Of a stretch of DNA of 64,000 nt, positions 1-9,600 are shown piece after piece. The translations under genes were made by a program, and so were the position numbers. Numbering within the stretch: position 1 is the first letter of the stretch; each line of letters opens with the position of its first letter. The DNA is from Escherichia sp. ESNIH1 (GTDB lineage: Bacteria; Pseudomonadota; Gammaproteobacteria; Enterobacterales; Enterobacteriaceae), in assembly GCA_002918705.1 (NCBI GenBank), contig PQKR01000002.1:62001-126000 (forward strand), in the 5' to 3' direction. The notes beneath the pieces are model-generated. The model searched no databases and had not been told where the DNA came from. It was given only the letters and a program-made list of their open reading frames with translations.

Positions 1-818
1 ACATGGGGATCTACACCGTTGGCCGCGGCTCCGAACGGACGCCGGTTCTGCTGGCGCTGGACTACAACCCCACCGGCGATAAAAACGCGCCGGTCTATGC
101 CTGCCTGGTCGGTAAAGGCGTGACCTTTGACTCCGGCGGCTACAGCATCAAGCAGAGTGCCTTTATGGACTCTATGAAGTCCGATATGGGCGGCGCGGCG
201 CTGGTTACCGGCGCGCTGGCGTTTGCGATTACCCGCGGCCTGAACAAGCGCGTGAAGCTCTACCTCTGCTGCGCGGACAACCTGATCAGCGGCAACGCCT
301 TCAAGCTTGGCGACATCATTCGCTACCGCAACGGCAAAACCGTTGAGATCATGAATACCGACGCCGAAGGCCGCCTGGTGCTGGCTGATGGCCTGATCGA
401 CGCGGTGAAGCAAAATCCGACGCTTATCATCGACGCGGCAACCCTGACCGGCGCGGCGAAAACCGCCCTGGGCAACGACTACCACGCGCTGCTGAGCTTT
501 GATGACAAGCTGGCAAACCGCCTGCTCTCTAGCGCCAGCGCGGAGAACGAGCCGTTCTGGCGCCTGCCGCTGGCGGAGTTCCACCGCAGCCAGCTGCCGT
601 CTAACTTTGCCGAGCTGAACAACACCGCCAGCGCCGCCTTCCCGGCGGGGGCCAGCACCGCCGCCGGTTTCCTCTCCCACTTTGTGGAGAACTACCGTGA
701 AGGCTGGCTGCATATTGACTGCTCCGCCACCTACCGCAAAGCGGCCGTGGATCAGTGGGCTGCCGGGGCGACCGGTCTGGGCGTGCGTACCATCGCCCAT
801 TTATTAACGGCAGAATAG
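1..818 (+). CDS. pepB: Peptidase B, 3' part (truncated by window edge)
   Basis: This is the C-terminal two thirds of a leucyl-aminopeptidase family (M17) cytosolic peptidase that removes N-terminal residues, preferring acidic ones, from peptides. The visible 271 residues carry the family signature NTDAEGRL at visible residues 118-125 and the metal-binding stretch [10 protein letters not shown] at 37-46, both intact. The full protein is about 427 residues in E. coli, so the start lies before base 1; the ATG at base 3 is internal. The frame ends at TAG 816-818 and is followed by a REP pair. sseB follows on the same strand, as in E. coli. The family call is certain; pepB rather than pepA follows from sequence and from the sseB neighbour. 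Confidence 0.93.
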   Translation, partial: MGIYTVGRGSERTPVLLALDYNPTGDKNAPVYACLVGKGVTFDSGGYSIKQSAFMDSMKSDMGGAALVTGALAFAITRGLNKRVKLYLCCADNLISGNAFKLGDIIRYRNGKTVEIMNTDAEGRLVLADGLIDAVKQNPTLIIDAATLTGAAKTALGNDYHALLSFDDKLANRLLSSASAENEPFWRLPLAEFHRSQLPSNFAELNNTASAAFPAGASTAAGFLSHFVENYREGWLHIDCSATYRKAAVDQWAAGATGLGVRTIAHLLTAE

Positions 819-826
819 ATCGTTTT

Positions 827-896
827 GTAGGCCGGGTAAGCGTAGCGCCACCCGGCGAGACAATGGCGGGTGGCGCGATGCTTACCCGCCCTACGT
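827..896. repeat. BIME: two inverted REP elements
   Basis: Two copies of the enterobacterial REP palindrome face each other: GTAGGCCGGGTAAGCG near 827-842 and its inverted partner ending in CTTACCCGCCCTAC near 880-894. They fold into a large stem between pepB and sseB. REP pairs of this type commonly stabilise upstream mRNA 3' ends or bind gyrase or Pol I; the role at this site is inference. Confidence 0.88.
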
Positions 897-920
897 GACC
901 CGATTCAATCTGTGGTAAAT

Positions 921-1703
921 ATGTCTGAGACGAAAAACGAATTAGAGACCCTGCTTGAGCAGGCGGCGACCGAGCCGGGTCACCGTCCTGCGTTCTTCCG
1001 CACGCTGATGGCCTCCACCGTCTGGGTTCCCGGCACGGCGGCAGAGGGCCAGACGGTGGTTGAAGATAGCGCCGTGGATATTCAGCACTGGGAGAAAGAC
1101 GACGGCACCTCGGTGATCCCGTTCTTCACCTCCCTTGAGGCGTTGCAGCAGGCGGTAGAGGATGAGCAGGCGTTCGTGGTGATGCCGGTGCGCACCCTGT
1201 TTGAGATGACCCTCGGCGAGACGCTGTTCCTCAATGCGAAGCTGCCAACGGGCAAAGAGTTTACGCCGCGTGAGATCGCCCACCTGGTAGGCAAAGAGGA
1301 GGGTAGCCCCCTCAGCCAGCAGGAGGTGTTAGAGGGTGGCAGCGCGTTGCTGCTCTCTGAGGTGGCCGAGCCGCCTGCGCAGATGATTGACTCCCTGACG
1401 ACGCTGTTTAAGACCATGAAAACGGTCAAGCGGGCATTTCTCTGCTCTATCAAAGAGGAGGCTGACGCCCAGCCTAACCTGCTCATTGGCATTGAAACCG
1501 AGGCCGACTGCGATATTGACGCCATTATTCAGTCGACCGGCAGCGTTGCCACCGACACGCTGCCCGGCGATGAGCCTGTCGATATCTGCCTGGTTGCCGA
1601 AGGCGAGAAGGGGATCAGCCACTTTATGCTGGCGCACATTACGCCCTTCTATGAGCGGCGCTGGGGTAGCTTCCTGCGCGACTTCAAGCAGCGCATCATC
1701 TAG
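921..1703 (+). CDS. sseB: SseB family protein
   Basis: 260-residue protein closely matching E. coli SseB (for example MSETKNELE at the start and EEDGTSVIPFF-like and LPTGKEF motifs inside). E. coli SseB is reported to enhance serine sensitivity, but its biochemical role is unclear; it is soluble with no signal peptide or membrane segment. The open frame extends upstream to 870, but that stretch lies inside the REP pair. ATG 921 gives the conserved N-terminus and usual length. It lies just downstream of pepB on the same strand and ends 21 bases before the convergent regulator gene. Confidence 0.92.
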   Translation: MSETKNELETLLEQAATEPGHRPAFFRTLMASTVWVPGTAAEGQTVVEDSAVDIQHWEKDDGTSVIPFFTSLEALQQAVEDEQAFVVMPVRTLFEMTLGETLFLNAKLPTGKEFTPREIAHLVGKEEGSPLSQQEVLEGGSALLLSEVAEPPAQMIDSLTTLFKTMKTVKRAFLCSIKEEADAQPNLLIGIETEADCDIDAIIQSTGSVATDTLPGDEPVDICLVAEGEKGISHFMLAHITPFYERRWGSFLRDFKQRII

Positions 1704-1709
1704 TCCCTC

Positions 1710-1735
1710 CGACGGGGTGAGCGTTCACCCCGTCG
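1710..1735. terminator. Perfect hairpin between convergent sseB and regulator genes
   Basis: GACGGGGTGA (1711-1720), loop GCGT and TCACCCCGTC (1725-1734) form a perfect 10-bp stem. Its right arm contains the stop codon and last codons of the minus-strand regulator. There is no run of T on either side, so it may act as a 3'-end stabiliser or pause site rather than a classic intrinsic terminator. It lies where the two transcripts meet. Confidence 0.5.
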
Positions 1736-2495
1736 CTTCCAGCAGCAGCAGGTCCATCAGCAGCACCAGGTTCGACTCGAACGAGGTCACGCCCGCGGCT
1801 TCGGCGGCAAAGTGCACCGCCTCGTCATACAGCCCGAAATGGAGATCCGCCATGCCTGCCAGAGTATTGGCCGAGGCGCGGGTAAAGGCTACGATAGTCA
1901 TGCCAACGTTTTTGGCAATCCGCGCTTTATCCAGCACCTGCTCTGTCTCACCGCTGCGGGAGACGGCAATAAACACCTCATAGCGGGCGGCGTTGCTGAG
2001 GAAAATATTGCGGCTGTCCCCCGGCCCGGAGATAAACGCCGTTTTGCCCAGCACCTGTAGCTTCTTGGTGAGATACTCGGCAAAGAGATAGGAGAAGCCC
2101 GCGCCGTAGAGAAAAAAGCTCTCTTTCTCGCGCAGCAGGGTGGCGAAGTAGCGCCGCTTCTCCTCTGTCGCCCAACGAAAGGTCTGCTGATAGTTAGCGA
2201 TAAACTGGTTAAACCGCAGCGAGAGATCGGCGGCTTCACCCGCTGGCACCGCGATATGCGGCATATCGGCAAGCAGCTGTTTACAGTACCAGATCAGCTC
2301 GCTGTAGCCGCTAAAGCCCAGCTTCTGACACAGGCGCATGATGGTGGCGGTAGAGACGAAGGTCTCCTGCGCCAGCTCGCGCACCGTGATGTTGCCCACC
2401 AGCAGCGGATGGGCGGTCAGATGGGCCAGCACACGGTACTCCGCGCGGGTCAGCGACTCGCCGCGCGACAGCAGCGGCGCAAGGCGGTTGTCCAT
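1725..2495 (-). CDS. MurR/RpiR-family transcriptional regulator (probable alpha-glucoside operon regulator)
   Basis: 256-residue protein with an N-terminal RpiR-type helix-turn-helix (about residues 1-75, with TVRELAQETFVSTATIMRLC) and a C-terminal SIS sugar-phosphate-binding domain (about 105-240, with the SRSGET signature of phosphosugar binding). Family members sense phosphorylated sugars; GlvR-type members control maltose/alpha-glucoside PTS operons. Its start lies 2 bases after the stop of sseA, so it is probably translated from the same message. The adjacent same-strand PTS permease and GH4 hydrolase make it their likely regulator, but sseA sits between them. K-12 has no gene here between sseB and sseA. 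Repressor or activator cannot be told from sequence. Confidence 0.85.
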   Translation of the reverse strand: MDNRLAPLLSRGESLTRAEYRVLAHLTAHPLLVGNITVRELAQETFVSTATIMRLCQKLGFSGYSELIWYCKQLLADMPHIAVPAGEAADLSLRFNQFIANYQQTFRWATEEKRRYFATLLREKESFFLYGAGFSYLFAEYLTKKLQVLGKTAFISGPGDSRNIFLSNAARYEVFIAVSRSGETEQVLDKARIAKNVGMTIVAFTRASANTLAGMADLHFGLYDEAVHFAAEAAGVTSFESNLVLLMDLLLLEATG

Positions 2496-2497
2496 GC

Positions 2498-3340
2498 TCA
2501 GGATGGTTCAACGGGCAGATCGGCCCGCGCGCCCCATTCACTCCATGAGCCGTCGTACAGTTTGACGCCCTCCACCCCCAGCGTCTCCAGCGCCAGCGCT
2601 ACCACGGCAGCGGTAACCCCGGAGCCGCAGCTCACCACGATAGGCTTGTTGAGATCGACCCCCCGGCGGGCAAAAACAGCGCTCAGCTCGTCGGTGGTCT
2701 TCAGCTCGCCCTCAAACACCAGCTCGCCCCACGGCACGTTCAGCGCCCCAGGGATATGTCCGCGCTTCAGTCCTGGGCGCGGCTCATCTGCTTCGGCATT
2801 AAAGCGCGGAGCAGGGCGGGCATCCACCAGCTGGGCGGTTTTCTCATGGCTAATCAGCAGTACGTCGGTCAGGCGTTTCACGCGGTCGGCGTCAAAGTGG
2901 GCTTCGAATTCAGCTTCGGGTAGGGTCACGTCGCCCTGCTGGAGCGGCAGCGCATCGCGCTGCCAGCCTGCCAGGCCGCCCGCCAGAATAGACACCTGCT
3001 CAACGCCAAAGGTTTTAAGCATCCACCACGCCCGCGGTGCGGAGAAGAGGTCGCCTTCGTCGTAGATGACCAGATGCTTATCGCTGCCGATCCCCAACTC
3101 ACGCATGGCCACGGCGAAGGCCTCCGGACGCGGCATCATATGGGGCAGGGGAGAGGTGTGATCGGAAAGTGCTTCGATATCAAAGAAGACCGCGCCCGGA
3201 AGATGCCCGGCGCGATACTCGGCGCGCATATCACGGTGCTCTTGCCCAGGGGGAGCCATGCGCGCATCAATAATTTGTACGTCAGGGGAGTCGCCGTGTT
3301 CAATCAGCCAGTCGGCAGCAACGAAGAATGAGGTAGTCAT
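2498..3340 (-). CDS. sseA: 3-mercaptopyruvate sulfurtransferase
   Basis: 280-residue two-domain rhodanese-fold enzyme that transfers sulfur from 3-mercaptopyruvate to thiophilic acceptors in the cytoplasm. The C-terminal domain carries the catalytic loop CGSGVTA with Cys238; the N-terminal domain is the inactive rhodanese copy. A good AAAGGAGG ribosome site precedes the ATG at 3340. It matches E. coli SseA in length and sequence. Here it lies between the alpha-glucoside hydrolase gene (101 bases upstream) and the RpiR-type regulator (2 bases downstream), all on the minus strand, so it may be partly transcribed from the sugar operon promoter. Confidence 0.95.
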   Translation of the reverse strand: MTTSFFVAADWLIEHGDSPDVQIIDARMAPPGQEHRDMRAEYRAGHLPGAVFFDIEALSDHTSPLPHMMPRPEAFAVAMRELGIGSDKHLVIYDEGDLFSAPRAWWMLKTFGVEQVSILAGGLAGWQRDALPLQQGDVTLPEAEFEAHFDADRVKRLTDVLLISHEKTAQLVDARPAPRFNAEADEPRPGLKRGHIPGALNVPWGELVFEGELKTTDELSAVFARRGVDLNKPIVVSCGSGVTAAVVALALETLGVEGVKLYDGSWSEWGARADLPVEPS

Positions 3341-3376
3341 AGCGGGTGGGCCTCCTTTAATGTATTGACTAAAGGA

Positions 3377-3404
3377 TTGTCGGTGTTTTTTCCCACACCG
3401 ACAA
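3377..3404. terminator. Perfect 9-bp hairpin between aglB-like gene and sseA
   Basis: TTGTCGGTG (3377-3385) and CACCGACAA (3396-3404) form a perfect stem with a 10-base loop between the hydrolase stop and the sseA start. On the minus strand it is followed by TCCTTTAG, not a T run, so it could attenuate but would not fully stop transcription into sseA. Function is inferred. Confidence 0.45.
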
Positions 3405-3441
3405 GTTTACCCTCTCAACGCCGCGAGCAGGCTTCAGAAAT

Positions 3442-4803
3442 TTATACGGATTCTCCGTCCTGCCAGGCTTTTTGCAGCTGCGGCCAGTAGTCGCGATTGG
3501 CCTCGATCATATCGTCGAGGATCGCCTTCGCATGCTGCATCGTCGGCACGGTGCGGTTCAGCGTGAAGGCCTGGAGCGCTTTCTCATAGCTGCCCTCAAT
3601 GGTTGCCTCCACCAGCAGCTGTTCAGAGGCCAGCTGCTGCATCAGCAGGGTCTGGTGAAACAGCGGCACCGCGCCCATGCGCACCGGCTCCGGCCCGTTG
3701 GCGGTAATGTAGGCCGGTACCTCGACCATAGCATCATAGGGCAGGTTAGCGATTGCTCCCTTGTTTTCGACAATCACCAGGTGACGCTGGCGCAGGTCGA
3801 AGGCCAGCGAGCAGGCAACGTCAACGATAAACGCCCCGTGAACGCCGACGTGGAAGGCATCCGGCAGGATCCCGGTACGCTGGTACTCTTCGGCAGCGGC
3901 AAACAGTTTCTTCTCGCGGCCGTTCATCACCTCGTTGGCGCGAGTCAGGTGCGGATCCTGATGCTCAACGATCTGGTTCGGCATCAGGTAGTACTGCAGA
4001 TAGGGGTTCGGCAGATAGTCTGGGAAGTGATCCATGATCGGTTTGATATTGCGCCAGGTCTTCACCCAGGAGGGATCGGCATGCTGCGGATCGGTTTTCG
4101 AGGCATCTTCCGTCAGCAGGCCAAACTGCGCCACGTGACGACGCACTTCGGGCAGGCGATCTTCGCCGTCTACCAGGATACGGGTAAACCAGCCGAAGTG
4201 GTTCAGGCCAAAGTAGTCCACCTGTAATTTGTGACGGTCCACTCCCAGAATGGCCCCGATGTTACGCATTGCCGCCACCGGCATATCGCAGATATTAAGC
4301 ACCCGGGCGTTAGGACGCAGACGACGTACCCCTTCAGCCACAATTGCCGCCGGGTTAGAGTAGTTCACGATCCACGCCTTTTTATCCGCGTACTGCTCTA
4401 CCAGGTCGATAAGCTCCACCATCGGCAGAATGGTGCGCAGGCCATAGGCCAGGCCGCCCGGCCCGCAGGTCTCCTGACCCACCACGCCGTGGCGCAGCGG
4501 GATCTTCTCATCCTGCTCGCGCATTTTATACTGGCCGACGCGCATCTGGGCGAAGATAAAGTGTGCTCCGCTGAAGGCGGTTTCGGCATCGCTGGTGACG
4601 GTAAATTTGATCGTGTCGCTGTGGTCGCGGATCACTTTCTCCACTACCGGCGCCAGCGTGCGCTGGCGCGTCTCGTCGATATCATAGAGACGGATCTCCG
4701 CCAGCGGGAAATCCTCCAGCCGCACCATCAGACTTTTGACGATGCCCGGCGTATAGGTGCTGCCGCCGCCGGCGATGGACAGGATAAATGGGGGGGTAAG
4801 CAT
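3442..4803 (-). CDS. aglB: 6-phospho-alpha-glucosidase, glycoside hydrolase family 4
   Basis: 453-residue GH4 enzyme that hydrolyses phosphorylated alpha-glucosides with NAD+ and a divalent metal through an oxidation-elimination route. Visible features are the Rossmann loop AGGGSTYTPG (residues 11-20), the NYSNPAAIV motif (148-156), Cys172 in CDMP and His202 in NHFGW, the metal-binding pair of the alpha-specific branch (GlvA/AglB). ATG 4803 is chosen because AAGGAGG lies just before it; the frame runs back to TTG 4818, which would overlap the permease stop. The permease stop lies 11 bases upstream, so the pair is an operon. The Klebsiella AglAB system of this type handles maltose and sucrose isomers. 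The symbol is by analogy. Confidence 0.88.
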   Translation of the reverse strand: MLTPPFILSIAGGGSTYTPGIVKSLMVRLEDFPLAEIRLYDIDETRQRTLAPVVEKVIRDHSDTIKFTVTSDAETAFSGAHFIFAQMRVGQYKMREQDEKIPLRHGVVGQETCGPGGLAYGLRTILPMVELIDLVEQYADKKAWIVNYSNPAAIVAEGVRRLRPNARVLNICDMPVAAMRNIGAILGVDRHKLQVDYFGLNHFGWFTRILVDGEDRLPEVRRHVAQFGLLTEDASKTDPQHADPSWVKTWRNIKPIMDHFPDYLPNPYLQYYLMPNQIVEHQDPHLTRANEVMNGREKKLFAAAEEYQRTGILPDAFHVGVHGAFIVDVACSLAFDLRQRHLVIVENKGAIANLPYDAMVEVPAYITANGPEPVRMGAVPLFHQTLLMQQLASEQLLVEATIEGSYEKALQAFTLNRTVPTMQHAKAILDDMIEANRDYWPQLQKAWQDGESV

Positions 4804-4814
4804 GTGTGCCTCCT

Positions 4815-6359
4815 TCAAAGATACGCCTCAACGGCCTCTCGCATTTTTTTGACGTGCAGCCCGTAGACCACCTGAACGTTATTGCCTTGTTTGATCACCC
4901 CCTTCGCGCCGGTCGCCTTCAGGCGTGGCTCGTCGATAATCGCCACGTCTTTCACCGTGACGCGCAGGCGGGTATAGCAGTTATCCACCACCTCAACGTT
5001 GTCGCGCCCGCCCAGTCCGGCGACAATCGCCTCGCCCAGGCCGTCATTAGCGCCTTTCGCCTGGTACTCCTGCTTGCTATAGAGGCGGGTCTCCTGATCT
5101 TCCTCCTCGCGCCCCGGCGTTTTCATATCGAAGCGCAGGATCAGGAAGCGGAAGATGACAAAGTAGAGGGTGAACATAATCAGGCCGACCACGATATACA
5201 TCGGCCAGTTGGATTTTTCGGTGCCGAGCGGCAGGTTATAGATGATGAAATCGACAATGCCGTTCGCGCCGATGGCGTGGACCCCAAGCAGATAGAAGAG
5301 CATCATGCCGATGCCAGTCAGCACCGCGTGAACCACAAACAGCAGCGGGGCGACGAAGAGGAATGAGAACTCAATCGGCTCGGTGACGCCCACCAGCAGA
5401 GAGGTGAGCGCCGCCGGGATCAGAATCGCCTTGGCCGCCGCTTTGCGCTCGGGTTTTGCGGTCATGTACATCGCCAGCGCGGCGGCGGGCAGGCCAAACA
5501 TCTTGCTGATACCGCGCGCGTCCCACACCACGGTGCTGCTCAGCTGATGCACGGAGGGGCAGGCCATCTCGGCAAAGTAGATATTGCGCGCACCCTGGTA
5601 GGTCTGGCCGCAGACGTCCGCCGTGCCTCCCAGTTCGGTATAGAGGAACGGGGTATAAACCAGGTGATGCAGGCCGGTGGGAACCAGAATGCGCTCCAGA
5701 AAACCGTACACCGCCACGCCAAACGGCCCTGCGCCCTTGATTGCCAGCGCCGCCGCGCTGATCCCTTGCTGGGCAAAGGGCCACAGTTCGCTCATGATCA
5801 CGCCGAGCAGCATCGAGACCGGCAGCATAATGATCGCCACGAAGCAGTGGCCAGAGTAGACCGCCATCGCGCCGGAGAACTGCACCCCGGAGTATTTGTT
5901 ATAGAGGTAGCCAGAAAGCGCGCCGGTAAGGATGCCGGCAAAAACGCCCATCTCCAGCACCTGAACGCCTAACACCATGCTCTGCCCGGCAGCTTTCATC
6001 TGATCCGCTGCCGCCAGCTCGCCCTGTAGGCTCAGGGTGACGTTCATGGCATTGATAAAAACCACGAAGGTGACGAGACCGATTAGCGCCGCGTAGCCCT
6101 TATCGCGCGCGGCCAGACCCACGGGAATACCCACGGCGAAGACCAGCGCCAGGTTGACCAACACTGAAACCGCCGATTTCGCCATCAGCTGGCCGAGACT
6201 TTGAATAAAGGGATAGCCGAGGAAGGGGAGGTACTCCGCCAGATTGCCGTTGCCAAGCAAATTACCAAAGGCAATGAACAGGCCGACGATGGGTAAAATC
6301 AGCACCGGACCGTAGAGGGACTTACCAAAATTTTGTAGGGCATTAACGGCTCTTTTCAT
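4815..6359 (-). CDS. aglA: Alpha-glucoside-specific PTS transporter subunit IIBC
   Basis: 514-residue inner-membrane PTS permease of the glucose/alpha-glucoside family. The N-terminal IIC domain (about residues 1-400) has many hydrophobic segments and the GVTEPIEF signature; after a linker, the IIB domain carries the phospho-accepting Cys461 in DNCYTRLRV. No IIA domain is present and none is encoded nearby, so it should draw phosphate from the general glucose IIA protein (Crr). It imports and phosphorylates alpha-glucosides for the downstream GH4 hydrolase. It resembles GlvC/AglA. ATG 6359 follows a GAGAGACGACG leader. Absent from this position in E. coli K-12. Exact sugar specificity cannot be read from sequence. 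Confidence 0.88.
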   Translation of the reverse strand: MKRAVNALQNFGKSLYGPVLILPIVGLFIAFGNLLGNGNLAEYLPFLGYPFIQSLGQLMAKSAVSVLVNLALVFAVGIPVGLAARDKGYAALIGLVTFVVFINAMNVTLSLQGELAAADQMKAAGQSMVLGVQVLEMGVFAGILTGALSGYLYNKYSGVQFSGAMAVYSGHCFVAIIMLPVSMLLGVIMSELWPFAQQGISAAALAIKGAGPFGVAVYGFLERILVPTGLHHLVYTPFLYTELGGTADVCGQTYQGARNIYFAEMACPSVHQLSSTVVWDARGISKMFGLPAAALAMYMTAKPERKAAAKAILIPAALTSLLVGVTEPIEFSFLFVAPLLFVVHAVLTGIGMMLFYLLGVHAIGANGIVDFIIYNLPLGTEKSNWPMYIVVGLIMFTLYFVIFRFLILRFDMKTPGREEEDQETRLYSKQEYQAKGANDGLGEAIVAGLGGRDNVEVVDNCYTRLRVTVKDVAIIDEPRLKATGAKGVIKQGNNVQVVYGLHVKKMREAVEAYL

Positions 6360-6403
6360 CGTCGTCTCTCATTATGAACCGCGCACGGAGGTGCGATAAC
6401 AGA

Positions 6404-6412
6404 GTAACGTTA
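6404..6412. promoter_or_regulatory. Possible second half-site of the agl operator
   Basis: GTAACGTTA is identical to the right half of the 20-bp palindrome at 6469-6488 and lies 45 bases before the permease ATG. Preceding TAAC could form a degenerate left half. A repeated half-site is consistent with a looping or tandem operator for the RpiR-type regulator. Inference only. Confidence 0.35.
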
Positions 6413-6445
6413 GCAGCGCTAAGGGGTTTAGTGCCAGCTATCCTG

Positions 6446-6460
6446 TTGTTTTAAAAACAA
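6446..6460. promoter_or_regulatory. AT-rich palindrome in the aglA leader
   Basis: TTGTTTT-A-AAAACAA is a perfect 7-bp inverted repeat around one central base, between the permease start and the candidate operator. It may be part of the promoter or a protein site. No function can be assigned. Confidence 0.3.
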
Positions 6461-6468
6461 ATGACGGT

Positions 6469-6488
6469 TAACGTAACATGTAACGTTA
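6469..6488. promoter_or_regulatory. Candidate operator of the RpiR-type regulator
   Basis: TAACGTAACATGTAACGTTA is a 20-bp near-perfect inverted repeat (one mismatched pair per half of 10). It lies 110 bases upstream of the permease start in the divergent aglA/yfhM region. RpiR-family regulators bind palindromes of this size upstream of the sugar operon they control. The sequence is seen directly; the assignment is inference. Confidence 0.5.
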
Positions 6489-6493
6489 TGCGC

Positions 6494-6509
6494 TGTGATC
6501 GCCGTAACA
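6494..6509. promoter_or_regulatory. Candidate CRP-cAMP site
   Basis: TGTGA-TCGCCG-TAACA matches the CRP consensus TGTGA-N6-TCACA at 9 of 10 key bases. It lies 5 bases beyond the candidate RpiR operator. Catabolite activation would be expected for an alpha-glucoside PTS operon. It could alternatively act on yfhM, which is divergent. Confidence 0.5.
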
Positions 6510-6629
6510 GTCGGGCCAGCCAGCAGGCAAAGATTGCGAGCCGCTTTCCAGAGTTTGTATTCTCTTTTTGCTCCTACAAAAACTGGCGCATACTAAGGCT
6601 GACTCTCGAACAACGGCAGGGATAAAGGA

Positions 6630-9600
6630 ATGAAACCGTTACGTTTTACTGCGCTTGCGATGGCGCTGGTAGCCACCGCTTTTTTAGCGGGTTGTGATAA
6701 CAGCGGCGCGCCGCAGGCGGCAGTCACCAAAGCCGCGGAGGCTGACCCAAAGCCGGTGGCTAAAGTTGACAGCGCCCAGCGGGAGAAACTCGCTGCCCAG
6801 AGCGCAGGTAAATCCCTGACCCTGCAAGATGCCTCCGAGGTACAGCTTGATGGCGCGGCTACGCTGGTGCTCGCCTTTAACATTCCTCTCGATCCCGATC
6901 AGGACTTCTCCCAGACGGTGCACCTTGTCGATAAGAAGAGCGGCAAGCTCGACGGGGCGTGGGAGCTGGCCCCGAATCTAAAAGAGCTGCGTTTTCGTCA
7001 TCTGGAGCCGAATCGGGAGCTGATTGTCTCCGTTGATAGCGGGCTGGTGGCGCTCAATAAAGCGACCTTCGGCAGCAGTTTTGAAAAAACTATTACTACC
7101 CGTGACGTGGAGCCGAGCGTCGGCTTTGCCAGCCGGGGCTCGCTGCTGCCGGGCAAGGTGGTAGAGGGGCTGCCGGTGATGGCGCTCAACGTCAATAACG
7201 TCGATGTTAACTTCTACCGCGTGAAGCCCGAGTCGCTGACGGCTTTTGTTAGCCAGTGGGAGTACCGCAACTCGCTCTCTAACTGGGAGTCCGATACGCT
7301 GCTGAAGATGGCGGATCTGGTCTATACCGGCCGTTTTGACCTCAACCCGGCGCGTAATACCCGCGAGAAGCTGCTCCTGCCGCTGGCTGAGATCAAACCG
7401 CTCCAGCAGGCTGGGGTCTATATCGCCGTCATGAACCAGGCCGGGCACTACAGCTACAGCAACGCCGCGACGCTGTTTACCCTGAGCAATATCGGCCTGT
7501 CGGTGCATCGCTATCACAATCAGCTGGATGTCTTTACCCAGGGCCTTGAAAACGGCGCGGCGGGTGAGGGCGTTGAGGTCACCCTGCTTAATGAGAAGGG
7601 ACAGACCCTGGCCCAGGCCACCAGCGACGCCAAGGGCCATGCGGTGTTGAACACCGATAAAGAGGCCGCCCTGCTGCTGGCGCGTAAGGATGGCGAAACC
7701 ACGCTGCTCGATTTAACCCTGCCGGCGCTGGATCTGGCTGAGTTTGCCATTGCCGGGGAGCCGGGCTACAGCAAGCAGCTGTTTATGTTTGGTCCACGCG
7801 ATCTCTATCGCCCTGGCGAAACGGTGATCCTCAACGCCCTGCTGCGCGATCGGGACGGCAAGCCGCTTCCTGCCCAGCCGGTGAAGCTGGAGGTGGTGAA
7901 GCCGGACGGACAGGTCGTACGCACGGTAGTCAGCCAGCCGCAGGAGGATGGACTCTACCAGTTTACCTACTCGCTGGATGCCGGGGCGCCAACCGGTATG
8001 TGGCACGTTCGCGCCAATACCGGGGATAATCAGAGCCCACAGTGGCGCTTCCAGGTAGAAGATTTTATGCCGGAGCGCATGGCGCTCAATCTCAACGCGC
8101 AAAAAGCGCCGCTGGCGATGGCCGACAGCGTCAGCTTCGACGTAACGGGGCGCTACCTCTACGGTGCGCCCGCTAACGGCAACACCCTGCAGGGGCAGCT
8201 GTTCCTGCGCCCGCTGCGGGAGGCCGTCCCGGCCCTGCCGGGCTTCCAGTTCGGTAACATTGCCGAGGAGAATCTCTCCCGCAGCCTTGATGAGGTACAG
8301 GTTACTCTGGACGAGAAAGGTCACGGCGAGGTGACAACTGAAAGCCAGTGGCAGGAGGCCCATTCGCCGTTGCAGCTGATCCTTCAGGCGAGCCTGCTGG
8401 AGTCCGGCGGTCGTCCGGTGACCCGTCGCGCCGAGCAGGCCATCTGGCCCGCCGCCGCGCTGCCGGGCATTCGTCCACAGTTTGCCGCTAAATCCGTCTA
8501 CGACTACCGCACCGATACCACCGTTGACCGACCTACGGTTGACGAGAACGGCCAGGCCGGGTTTGACATTGTCTACGTTGATGCCAGCGGCGTGAAAAAA
8601 GCGGTCAACGATCTGCAGGTGCGGCTGATCCGCGAGCGTCGCGACTACTACTGGAACTGGTCCGAGAGCGACGGCTGGCAGTCCCAGTTCGATCAAAAGG
8701 ATCTGGTGGAGGGCGAGCAGTCGCTCAACCTGGCCGCGGATGAGACCGGCAAGGTCAGCTTCCCCGTAGAGTGGGGCTCCTACCGCCTTGAGGTGAAAGC
8801 GCCGGATGAGACCGTCAGCAGCGTACGCTTCTGGGCGGGCTACAGCTGGCAGGATAACAACGAGGGGGCGGATGCGGCGCGTCCTGACCGCGTCACCCTC
8901 AAGCTCGACAAACCTGCCTATCAGCCGGGCGATACCATTCAGCTGCATATTGCTGCCCCCGCGGCCGGTAAGGGCTATGCGATGGTGGAGTCCAGCGATG
9001 CTCCGCTGTGGTGGCAGGAGATCGACGTCCCGGCCGAGGGGCTGGATCTGGCTATCCCGGTGGATAAAGCCTGGCAGCGCCACGATCTCTACCTCAGCAC
9101 GCTGGTGGTGCGTCCTGGCGATAAGTCCCGCGCCGCGACGCCGAAGCGTGCGGTTGGCCTGCTGCACCTGCCGCTTGGCGATGAGAGCCGCCGTCTGGCG
9201 ATAAGCCTCGACGGCCTGCAGAAGATGCGTCCTGACCAGCCGCTGACCGTCAAGGTCAAGGCCAGCGTAAGCGCAGGCGAAATGCCGAAAAAGGTGAACG
9301 TGCTGCTCTCGGCGGTCGATAGCGGCGTGCTCAATATTACCGACTACGTCACGCCGGATCCGTGGAAATCCTTCTTTGGTCAGAAGCGCTACGGGGCTGA
9401 TATCTATGATATCTACGGTCAGGTGATTGAGGGCCAGGGCCGGGCGGCGACGCTGCGCTTTGGTGGTGACGGCGACGAGCTGAACCGGGGCGGGAAGCCG
9501 CCGGTTAACCACGTCAATATCATCGCCCAGCAGGCGCAGCCGGTGACGCTGGATGAGCATGGCGAAGGCACGGTGACCCTGCCGATCGGTGATTTCAACG

